64,000 bases of DNA from Reticulitermes speratus. Lineage: Eukaryota > Arthropoda > Insecta > Blattodea > Rhinotermitidae. The stretch covers positions 26,431,908 to 26,495,907 of the forward strand of contig JAJKFL010000003.1 of NCBI GenBank assembly GCA_021186555.1, given 5' to 3'. The notes under the pieces are model-generated. The model was not told where the DNA came from, searched no databases, and worked only from the letters and a program-made list of their open reading frames with translations. Numbering within the stretch: the first letter of the stretch is position 1; each line of letters opens with the position of its first letter. Shown here piece after piece: positions 11,201 through 23,200 of the stretch. The translations under genes and the position numbers were made by a program.

Positions 11201-14200
11201 TTTTTCAAGAACGTCCCCGTGATGTAAAACGAGAACTACCTGTATTAGGAAATCAATCTTTTGTGAATGCATTTTATTTATAAAGTAAGAGATTGTCATC
11301 ATCATCATCCACTTTCCTTACTTCACAGCAGTGTAGCAAGTTCTCAAAAGAGTGCGGGGTCTCACTGACCAAGCACTTCTTATTCATTGTTCAGCCAAAA
11401 AACTTTCTAACTATACAGCATGTACTGCTGCTTTCTGCAGTAGAATATATAGAGCAGAGCAGAGATTAAGCAGCTTTAAACTTTTGTGTAATTTGTTTAG
11501 AATAATACCCATTGTGGATAGTACTATTGGTATTATACAGGCCTTTTTCTTTTGCCTTATTCTTAAAAGCTCTTGTTTAAAGTCTGTATACTTTTGGAGC
11601 TTCTCAGTGATGGTGCTGTGAAGGTTGTGACTGTTAGGAATTGCTACATCTATTAAGTATTCTTCTTTGATGGCTTTGTCAAGTATAACTATGTCTGGTC
11701 TGTTGTTATGGCCAGTTCAAACGGTTATTATGGACCTGTCAGAGTATAGTTAATAAGTCGAGTTCTCTAACATGGATTGTGGCTCATGTTCATAGTACCG
11801 TATTGGTGGTCCCTTTGATAGTCCACATTTGATAGCCAATTCTTTATAGTCTGTGTTGGCAACTACTTGATTGTAATGATGGGTGTGATTACCTTGAGCT
11901 AGTGCACGATATGCACGGGTTATATGTTAAATTATTATTGAATTCTTAATGAACTGCCATGTGATGTGATGATGCAAGTTTTCTGGGATGTGATATTTTG
12001 TCATTGGGTGAGTAGTTCCTGATATTTCATAGTGCTGTTATTTTCAGGGTCAAGCAGTCCAAGATCTTCTTGGACTGCTTATCTTGGACTTCTTGACCCT
12101 GAACACCATGTGAGAACCATAGCTGTTACAATCTGCATCTGTATCTAAAGTTTAGTGGTGGTAGTGGATTATGTGCTAGTGACATCTGGTACATACTTAG
12201 TGATTTTAGCAAAAAGTTGAAGTCAGGTTGAATTGAAATGTACTGTTTGTCAGGGAATGCTTTACAGATACATTCATGTGTTGCTGGGAATGGGTTAATT
12301 CTGGTTAGTAGAGGTATGTGGGAATTCTTGAACACTGTACAGAAAAACACATATTTTCCAAAACATCATGCTAGAGAAATAGGATGCATTTTATACTTTT
12401 TCCAGGCTTTCAAAATCCATAAGTGATTGCTGCTTAAATGTTAATTTTGTCAATGTGTGTGTTTTACCCATTTGTAACAAAACTGTAATATTTTATGTAT
12501 ATGTGTCTTTTATTTGCTTTTGTAGGTGACAGAAGTAATTCTGCATAAACATTTTGAGAAGTATGGTGAAATTGCTGAGGTTAAGTTGCTTCGTAAAGCA
12601 GATGGGAAGCTTGTGGGTTGTGGATTCATTCAGTTTGTAAAGAAGAATAGTGCAGCCAAGGCAATCTTGAGTTGCAGCGGGAAACCTTTACTGGGTGAGC
12701 GCCCAACGGTTGATTCATTATGGAGCTATAGCGGAAAATATTTAAAACTGTATACATGTCCATGAAGATGCAGGAATAAGTGGGAAGCTAATACACACAC
12801 AAACATATACACATATATACATAGATACATACAATGCAATACAATACAATACACACATACATACATACGTGCATATGAGGGGCGTGTAGATAGTAAGGCC
12901 TCCACGAAGGTGTCGTGTGCAAGTGGTTGGTATCATATTCGGTTCTGATGGCTCATTTTCAACGGTGTACAAGCGCATCAAAGAACAAGCAGTTACTGAG
13001 TTTTTGATCGAACTTCACTGGCAGTTATTGGCTTTTTATGGTGAAGGTTCATTCATTCTGTAGTCTGTCTTACGACAGGTCCGTAGCCTCTTCCAAAGCG
13101 AGTTCTCCACAGGGTGCGATCTAGTGCTTCCTCTTTCAATTTCCAGTATCGCTTCTTTTCCTTAAGGTCATCCAGTAGCTGCTTACGTCTTCTCCCTCGT
13201 CGTCCCGTCATTTCTATCCTTCCTTCTAACTTTCCTTCAATCACGTGTTTCAGAAGGCAGTTTCTACGCAAGATGTGACCAATCCAGTTAGCCTTTCTTC
13301 TTTTTATTGTATGTAGGATATTCCTCTCCTCCTTGACTCTGTGTAATACTTCTTCATTTCTCACACGATCGGTCCAACTGATCTTCTCCATTCTTCTCCA
13401 GCACCACATTTCAAAACTTTCCAGATACTTCTGATCTGCTTTCCGAAGTGTCCACGTTTCAGCACCATACAAAGCTATGCTCCAAATGTAGCACTTTACT
13501 AGTTTCTTCCTTAAATTTAATTCCAGTTTGCTGGTGAAAAGATTTTTCTTCTTGTTGAATGCTGCTTTTGCCATGGCAATTCTGGATTTAATTTCACGTG
13601 TACACCTTGCATCACTTGTTATCATGCTACCCAAATAATTGAAATATTCCACATTCTCCAATTGTTTTTGATCTATCATAATTTTCATTGGGGATGGTTG
13701 CCTTGAGATTTTCATTACTTTAGTTTTTCCCACATTCATTTCCATTCCATAGCGTCTTCCAATTTCAATTAGTCTATCAATCATGCCCTGTAGCACCATT
13801 TCTTCCCTAGCCAGTAGCACAAGGTCATCTGCATATTTCACAGTGCGAATTACTTGTCCTCCTATTTTGAAGTCTCCAAACCCTTCAAGAGCTTCCTTGG
13901 TAAGGTATTCGCTGTATAAGTTGAACAGAATCGGTGACAAGCAGCAACCTTGTCTAACTCCTCTTCCAATCTTCACACTTCTCGTCTCCCCTTGGTCCAG
14001 TCGTATTTTGACACTCTGTTCCATGTACAATTTGCTGATCAATCTTCTTTCGCGCCAGTCTATCCCAATTCCTTTTAGGATTTGCATTAATTTGGTCCAG
14101 TTGACACGGTCAAATGCCTTCTGCCAGTCTATGAAGCAAGCACACAATTCCTCATCTATGACCAAGGTTCGTTCTGATATTATTCTCAGCATCCCAATTG

Positions 14201-17200
14201 CATCCCTAGTTCCTTTTCCTCTTCTAAATCCAAACTGATCTTCTCCAATTGCATCTTCAATTTTCCTCTCAATCCTTCTTCTAAGTATCCTCGCTACTAT
14301 CTTTGCTGCATGAGCGATGATGCTGATTGTGCGATGGTCGCTGCATTTTGTAGCTTTGGGCTTCTTCTTTAAGGCAATCATTGTAACTTCAATAAAATCT
14401 CTGGGCCATTCTCCAGTTACATACATGCTGTTGATCATCTGTGTCATTAGCCTTAGACCACCTTCTCCCAACAATTTGAGTACACCCCCAGGTACATCAT
14501 CATCTCCTGTAGCCTTCTTATCCCTCATCTCCTTGATAGCTTTTTCCACTTCACTTTGCAAAATATGAGGGCCTCTCTCATCTTCATCTACTTCATCTTC
14601 AGGTTCGACGTCTAGATGTTCTGGTCGATTAGCTCGATCGTAGAGCTCTGTGATATAATTCTCCCAAATTTGCAGTACTCTTCTCTGATTTATTATTATA
14701 TTGCCTTGAGAGTCTTCGATGCCAATGTTTTGAATCCCATGGTTTTCTTTCCAACCTAGTTCCTTTGTCTTCATGTACATTAAATCATAACGTCCTATTC
14801 TTTGAAATTCTATGATCTCGTCGCATATGCTCTCCAGATATTCCTTCTTGGCGTTGTCCGTGGCTCTTTTCAACTCATTCCTCAGTCTTCTGTAGTTCTT
14901 CCGTCCTTCTTCATTGTTGATATTCTTCCATTTCCTTCGTTCATCCATTTTACTGATCATCTCCTGTGTAATCCATGGCTTTCTTGCTCTCCTCTCGACT
15001 TTTCCAACCAAACCACTCATAGTATCTAACACACATTTCTTGATATTGTTCCACTGCACTTCCACATTCCCACTTTCACATTTGATTGCACCAAGCTGTT
15101 CTTCTAGTCTATCGTGTACTACCTGTCGTTGAGCATATAGCTTCTCCAAATCCCATCTTGGTTTTTTCTTGTGGAACCTCATGATCTTCTTCAATCTGGT
15201 GCAGATCTTTGCAACCAGTAAATTGTGGTCAGAGTCAATATCTGCTCCAGGCAGTGTCTGCACATCCTTCACACTGTTCCTGAATCGTTGTTTCACTAGT
15301 ACATAGTCCAGCTGATATCGATTCCTATCTCCTGGTGATTTCCACGTGTACAATCTTCTTTTAGGTTTTTTGAACCATGTGTTTGTTATAACAAGTCCAT
15401 TTCTTTCACAGAAGTCAATAAGCATTTGACCTCTCTGATTCCTCCTTCCCAGTCCATATGGTCCAACAGTGTTGTGATGTGCTTTATCTCCAACCACACT
15501 GTTCCAATCTCCCATTATAATCGTGTTTGTCGCACCCTTTCCATCCTCAAATTCTTGAAGAGGATGGTGAAGGTACTGTGGACATAAGCACTCTGTGTTA
15601 ATCAAGATATACTGGTGGAAATTTGGACCTGAACGATCATCTGTATTTTGGAAGGACTGTAACCACAACTCATGATTTGAACAGGAAAGAATTTGATGAA
15701 CTTGTTTAAGAAAATTTATTAATTTCTCAGAGAGCCATAGCAGAAAAGTTAAACATTGGTTTAGCTAGTGCCAGTGAGATTATTGCGGGTTTGGGTTATA
15801 AAAAAGTGCATGCGTGATGGGTGCCACATCAGCTTACTTCTGAAATGAAGAGAGCAACACTGGAAGCATGTAAACAATTGCTCACTACAAAAGTGAGGGT
15901 AATGATTTTCTGTACAGCATTGTCACAGATGACAGGAGTTGGGTGCATCGCTATGACCTGGAAATGGAAAGCCAGTCACTTGAGTATTGTCACCCCACTT
16001 CTCCCAGAAAGAAAATGTTCAAGACTTAACCATAAGCTGGAAAATGCATGCTTACCATTTTATGGGACTACAGAGGCAACATTCACCAGGAGTACATGGT
16101 CGAAGATATGAAAATCAACTCCAAGACTTACATGATGACCCTGTAGGGGTTGAAATAACAAATCTGTCATGTTCATCGGGGAAAGAGCCAGTACTTTGTC
16201 AACATGATAATGCCAAACCCCACAGTAGTGTTGCCACTTCAGCGGTGATAGAGAGCATTGGATTTGAAGTTGTTTCACACCCTCCCTAGAGCCCAGATTT
16301 GGCACCATCTTACTTCTGGTTATGTGCATCTCTCAAAAAACATCTCAAAGGAATTCATTTCACATGTGATGAAGAAGTTCAAGCTGCTACGGGAAAATGG
16401 TTTCAAGAACAGTGGGAGGAATTCTGCAGCAACAGGTTCAAAAAACTTGTTCATTGCTGGTGGCATTGTATCACACAGGTGGGAGACTATGCGGGAAAAT
16501 GAGCTATGGGAACAAAGTACATATTTTGAGCTATATTTTCTGTTTTGTTTCATTTCAATACCTTGTCTGGGAGTAAAGATACAAACATGGAGGCATCACT
16601 TTCTGAGCATCCTTCATGTTAAAGACATAGGGTGGGAGGATATTGGCTGGATCTGTTTGGCTTAGGGCAGAGATGAGTGAGGGCTATTATGAATATGGTA
16701 ATGAACATTCAGGTTTTATAAAGGTCAAGGAATTTCTTGACTCTTACAGCAACCCTTAGCTTCTTTGGATTAACTCTTATGTATAGAGTTACTTACATGC
16801 TAGCCTCAGGAGAATTCTGTATTTTCATTGTATTTCCTTGAAAGTTTTGAAACTGCTTGTATTTAATAACAATGATGGCTGTGGTATAGAGTCTTGAAGG
16901 GCTCTGTCTAAAAATATGAGCTTTGATGTTTTCATGGCCGTGAAGATTTAAATTCAGGTCTTCCTGCTCATGATACCACATAATCTCATAAACAGTGACT
17001 GTTATCTCAAAATAATGTAATTTTTTACACAGGACGAACAATAATCGTGGATTGGGCTTTACCAAAATCTGTATTTAGTGTGAGTGAGCCTGCTGCCAAA
17101 GAAGAAGGTGAAATAAAGAAAGAGGATCTAGATGATGTTGAGGTTCTGGAAATGTCGGCTTCAGGTGTTGATGGCTGTGATGTTCAGACTACAGCAATTA

Positions 17201-20200
17201 AGAATGAGCCACTCTCTGATGAATCAGAAGAAGGAGATGAAACTTATAGCAAGTCTGATATGAATGAGAGTTCATATAGTGAAGAAGAAACAGGACACAG
17301 AGATGAGTATGTGAACTACAATATGCGTATGCACATGCACAGAGAGAGAGAATACATCTTCTGTCTTAATGTCCTTTACATCAGCATATATATTTTTAAC
17401 AGTTTAATCTCTAAAAATGTTTACCTAAGTGATGTTGCATGGTAAAGAAATGTACATTGTTATTTCAGGGAAGATGTAGGCTTGAAAAATAAAACTGACA
17501 TTAAAAGACCAAGAGTAGTTTCCAGTGATATATCTGAAGGACGGACAGTGTTTGTAAAGAACGTTCCATTTTCTGCAAATAATGATGATCTTAGAACTTG
17601 CATGGAACGGTTTGGTCAAGTAATTTATGCTCTGATATGTATAGATCCAGTAACAGAGCACTCAAAAGGGACAGCATTTGTAAAATTTCAGGTATGCATA
17701 ATGTATGTGTAAATAGTTCTGTGTTGATTCTTGAAGTGTTTGTGCCAACTGTTTGCCATGCCATCCATTACCTTTGCTAACCCTATCAAAATTAATGTTA
17801 TCTCAGGTAGCCTGTGGAAGGTGTTGGAGTGCATGCAACTCATACAGTTCCATTTAAGAGTCAGTTTAATATTGTCAGTGATAACAATATTTATTAAAGA
17901 AATAAAGCAAAGTAGCAAACAAATGGCCTGCTGTGATCCAAACCTGATTCAGAGAACAAATACCCAAATTTATTGCCTCAGATGTTTCCACTGCAGGCCA
18001 GACAAAAAACAGAACCAAAAACTTGCATCTTGTTGTGAGGACATAGAATGAAAATGAAATATCAAAACTTAATAGTACCATTGACCATACAAGGACTCTG
18101 CCCTTGCAAGTAGATAATTTGAATAACCGGGCCAAGATGAAATTTGGAGAAATGTTGATTGAAGAACTTGCAGAAGCAGAGTGGAAAATGGGTGATGGAT
18201 GAGGGTTAAGTGGAGGGTTAAAGGTGTGATGGGAAATGGCACTGTGTAGTAGATCACAGGGTGTACTATCACGTGACTCAATTGTTATGTCACAAGTTGA
18301 TTAGTTGCACTAGATTTATGGTATATATTGTCTATTTTCAGGGGAGTATTTGTTTAAAATGATTTAAATATTAAATATTATAGAAAAATATTGATTTGTT
18401 GATGCCAGAATATAGGGTGAGTTAAAACCTGCTTGACAACTAAATAATGTATTGTTAAAATAGGAAAGCTGAAATGACGTGAAGTCACTTACAAAATATG
18501 AGGAGACACTTAAGTGTATATAGATGTTCCAATTATAGTCAAATTCTTTGCATATGTAGCACAGCATATTTTGGTCCACTTTTTTTATTGCCTTTATGAT
18601 GTGCTTCTGCAACTCCTGGAGGGCTGTGGACAGTTGGGGAATGTAGACTATTGTTGGGACATGTGCAGAGTAACCAAGGGAGTGCATATTGAACATCTAT
18701 AGGTAAGTTTGAAATGTTTCCTCATATTTTGGAAGCAGTTTCATTTTCTTACAGCTTCCTGTATTTTCATAACATTTCATTAAAGTTGTCAAGTAGCTTC
18801 TGACCCACTGTATTATATCCTTTCCTCTAAAACCAACATGAAGGAAACATTCATATTGCTTGTTTGTGTTATAGACACGGGAGAGTGCAAGGCAGTGTTT
18901 AGCTGCAGGCACAGAATTGTCACTGCTGGGTCAGACCCTGGATGTGCATGAGGCTCTGAACAAGGATCAGCTGCAAGAAAAGGCAGATCTTAAGCATGCA
19001 GCACATAAGAGTAAAGACACAAGAAATTTGTACCTGGTCAAAGAAGGAGGTGAGTATCTTGACAACAAGGAAACAAGTGTCAGTTATATTGACCTTGTAA
19101 CTCCTAGACTCCTTTAAATGGTACCCAGCCTGCCTCTGCAGCTGCCTTTAAATTGTAGCAAGTCCACACTGCTGCAGTGTTATATTGTTTTGAGATCCTG
19201 TTGTTTGATATATGTCAGAAATAAAATATATACTTTTGTCTGGGAAAGACCCAGAAGAACATAGGACTGCCATTTGTTAAACATAAGACAACATACTGAT
19301 GCAAGTTAAGCATTGACTTAAATTAAGCTGTTTCAGAAACATGGTACAGCTGTTTGGACAGAGCCCCTTACTGTATCTGAGAGATGATGAGTTGACAATG
19401 GATGGCACTACTGTGTAGGGTTGTTTGTGGTTTTTATTTTTCTGATGTTCCTTAATGTCAGTTTCCACTTGATGCCATTTGTTTTACCTCTCTGAAAAGT
19501 GGGAAGTGTGAAAATACGCCAGATGCTACTTGCCCAAGTAAATATTTGACACCCAGAAACCTTTGAAAAACATGATCTTGTTTTTGCTGCTGTTATTATT
19601 ATTATTATTATTATTATTATCATCATCATCATCATCATCATCGTCGTTGCAGTCTTACACTGGTTTTCAGTGTATATGTATTAGGACCTTTGTCAAGGGT
19701 AATGTGCAACTTGTACTTATGTTATGGTTATACTGATGTCTCAGAGCAATATACTTTCCACATGTTGAGGGCAACTTGATTCTTTAGTCATATAAACGTT
19801 TTACTTTTCTGTGTTGTCTCTTGCCTGATATGTTTTTTACTACTGACCTATTTGTTTTATAATGTTTGTGATAAGTGGACTGTATTTTTTATATCACCAT
19901 AAGTAAAACTAATGTTATTGGGCACTGTTCATCACTCAACTATTGCATCACATCAACTAACTCCTTTGTCTACCACACACTCTCCACCGACTAATGCTTC
20001 TTTGTCTATCAAGCGCTCTGCCACTACTGACTCCACGCTTCCAAGCGTCCCCCCTCCCATCACACACGCCTTTGTCCTCCTTCGCGCCCTGAGAAGAAAG
20101 ACGCAACATGCCAACGTGTCATTATCACTTGCGTCATCATTCCTACAACCATAACAAATTCCCCAACACTATTAGAGAACACCCACATGTATGAAAATGT

Positions 20201-23200
20201 TCTGCAGGTCACATAGTTATTAGAGTGACTAAGTTGTAGTCTGCACAACCAGGGAATTGTTGTTGAATTTCTAGCAGGGACCAGGAATTTGTCTCTTCTC
20301 CAAAGCAGCCAGATTGGCTCTGAAGCCCACCTTGCCAGCTATTCGGTGCTTACCAGGGGCTCTGTATCTGGGGCTAAAGAGGCCAGGGCATGAAGCTGAC
20401 CACTCACCTTCATTTAGTGACGAGATTAAGAGTGCATGGTGCTATATGCCTTCATGGTATGCACAGCAGCTTTACCTTTATTGTGTGCTTTTCCCAATTT
20501 TGTGGTAGCCACAGTCATTCCATCAATATGCAAGTATTGCAGGAGAGATTTGGAATGCAATTCAAATTCTCAATCTGAATTGATTACATAAGCAAACTTA
20601 ATTTCTGAACCTGTATGTTATTTCTTCAAAGTGTTAGCTACTATATATTGTGATACCGACAATGAAAGCAGCCCTCGGGTACTTCTGCTTGTGTAATTCA
20701 AATCCAATATATTGTGACATAAGAATATTAAGACTGTAGTTGTGTATGCTGTGATTTTTGTGTAGTTTGGCAAATAGGAATGAGTGCTGTGGAGGAACAT
20801 GTTTCTATAATAAATATTTGTTTTTACCGTCAGGGTAGAAGGCAGCAGGTTCTTCAGAAAACATTGGTAAATCTGCGTGGTGTCACATTGCAGAATACTG
20901 TAATCTTAGAACAATAGAATTCTTTTAATCTGGCACCTATGAGACTGGAAACTTGCTGGTTTATCAAATATTCTGGTTTACAAACAGTGCCTATACTGGC
21001 CAATGTTCTTACAGGTAATTGTTTGTTTCTGCTTCTGTACTTGGGCTGCACATCTAATCAGAAAAGTATTCCATTTAGATATCTCCTTCACCTACTGGTT
21101 CAGAAGCATCAGGGTCACTTTTTGTCTTTTGTGGAGTCTGTTAAGTTTCAATCAGGGATGCTGAAGGACCAGGAGACTGTGGATAAGGAGTCTTCATTCA
21201 TTCATTCATTCATTCTGTAGTCTGTCTTACGACAGGTCCGTAGCCTCTTCCAAAGCGAGTTCTCCACAGGGTGCGATCTAGTGCTTCCTCTTTCAATTTC
21301 CAGTATCTTTTGTTTTCCTTAAGGTCATCCAGTAGCTGCTTACGTCTTCTCCCTTGTCGTCCCGTCATTTCTATCCTTCCTTCTAACTTTCCTTCAATCA
21401 CGTGTTTCAGAAGGCAGTTTCTACGCAAGATGTGACCAATCCAGTTAGCCTTTCTTCTTTTTATTGTATGTAGGATATTCCTCTCCTCCTTGACTCTGTG
21501 TAATACCGTATATTCTCGAATCTAATCCGCACCTTTTTTACAGTTTTAGAGGGCTAAAAAATCAGATGCGGATTAGATTCGCGTGTGGTTTAGATTCGCG
21601 GTCTAGAGCTGGATTTTGGAAAAATGATTGAGTTGCTGTACAATATAACAATAACGTAATTAACGTAATTAATAAACAACGTAAGAACAATACAATAATC
21701 TATTATTTTATTATTTATTATTATAATTTATTATTCATCAGACTCGCCGTCATCACTCATAATTCGAGGAATGTTCAAAGATCTGGCCTTCTTTATCGCC
21801 TCCTCGCGAGTAGATCATAACTCACAAACAGTCCAGTCTTGCGTCTCTCTCGAAAAAACGTGAAGACTGCATCATCAATTTCAGGAAATCGTCCTTTCTT
21901 GGGTCCAGTGAATTTCCTTCGTGACGCCTCACACCCGCTGATTGCTGCCTTGTGTTTCCGCCATAGTCGAACGTTGCTTTCATCAACTCCAAAAATTGCA
22001 GCGGCTTTGCGGTTTCCATTCTCCTCTGCGCACCGAATAACTTCACGTTTGAACTTTGCCGTATATGAGAGTCGTTTAGATTTCAGGTGTCCCTCTTCCA
22101 TAACTACGGTACACGACAAATTGGAACAAGCACCTCCCATGTTTCAACAACTAAAGATCAGCTGGCTTCAGACGAGATTGTGCACGTCTGTTGAGAAAGA
22201 CCCCGCCTCTATCGGTATGACTCATCGGCCACAGGCGTAGCGTCGGATTTTAACGCATTGGTAACATCCAATATTATTCAATCAGTCGCCCCGTGGGCAA
22301 GGGGTGGTTGAAGGAAAGGTGCGGATTAGAATCGCGAACTAACTTTTTTTCGTTTAAGAAGTCGCCAAAAACTGGGTGTGGATTAGATTCGGGTGCGGTT
22401 TAGATTCGAGAATATACGGTACTTCTTCATTTCTCACACGATCGGTCCAACTGATCATCTCCATTCTTCTCCAGCACCACATTTCAAAACTTTCCAGATA
22501 CTTCTGATCTACTTTCCGAAGTGTCCACGTTTCAGCACCATACAAAGCTATGCTCCAAATGTAGCACTTTACTAGTTTCTTCCTTAAATTTAATTCCAGT
22601 TTGCTGGTGAAAAGATTTTTCTTCTTGTTGAATGCTGTTTTTGCCATGGCAATTCTGGATTTAATTTCACGTGTACACCTTGCATCACTTGTTATCATGC
22701 TACCCAAATAATTGAAATATTCCACATTCTCCAATTGTTTTTGATCTATCATAATTTTTATTGGGGATGGTTGCCTTGAGATTTTCATTACTTTAGTTTT
22801 CCCCACATTCATTTCCATTCCATAGCGTCTTCCAATTTCAATTAGTCTATCAATCATGCCCTGTAGCACGTTTTCTTCCCTAGCCAGTAGCACAAGGTCA
22901 TCTGCATATTTCACAGTGCGAATTACTTGTCCTCCTATTTTGAAGTCTCCAAACCCTTCAAGAGCTTCCTTGGTAAGGTACTCGCTGTATAAGTTGAACA
23001 GAATCGGTGACAAGCAGCAACCTTGTCTAACTCCTCTTCCAATCTTCACACTTCTCGTCTCCCCTTGGTCCAGTCGTATTTTGACACTCTGTTCCATGTA
23101 CAATTTGCTGATCAATCTTCTTTCGCACCAGTCTATCCCAATTCCTTTTAGGATTTGCATTAATTTGGTCCAGTTGACACGGTCAAATGCCTTCTGCCAG

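Larger units (their letters stand above)
12876..16616 (+). mobile_element. Mariner element split by a LINE insertion
   Basis: Degraded TIRs TGAGGGGCGTGTAGATAGTA at the left and, inverted, GGCATCACTTTCTGAGCATC at the right. The transposase trace resumes at about 15665: [20 protein letters not shown]-like, [18 protein letters not shown] (first catalytic Asp region), [13 protein letters not shown] (second) and [11 protein letters not shown] (third). The ORF is broken. The LINE-B copy occupies about 13035-15660. Without it the mariner would be about 1.1 kb. Confidence 0.75.

Noticed and set aside
13783-14238. Plus-strand open frame inside LINE-B copy 1 (and its twin at 22856-23311)
   Set aside because: It is the antisense shadow of the reverse-transcriptase ORF. 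Its conservation between copies follows from the sense ORF.
13035-15668. An 80-bp-type target duplication around LINE-B copy 1
   Set aside because: I compared the flanks on both sides and found no shared sequence; the 5' junction is unclear.
17047-17445. Start codon at 17047 as the beginning of a separate gene
   Set aside because: ATG GAT TGG is inside [10 protein letters not shown], the end of an RRM. The exon begins upstream at 17033 and the frame ends by splicing at 17306.
19912-20154. Ser/Thr/Pro-rich 80-residue frame as a small secreted or low-complexity protein
   Set aside because: Composition alone. It lies in an RBM28 intron with no start context, splice sites or similarity.
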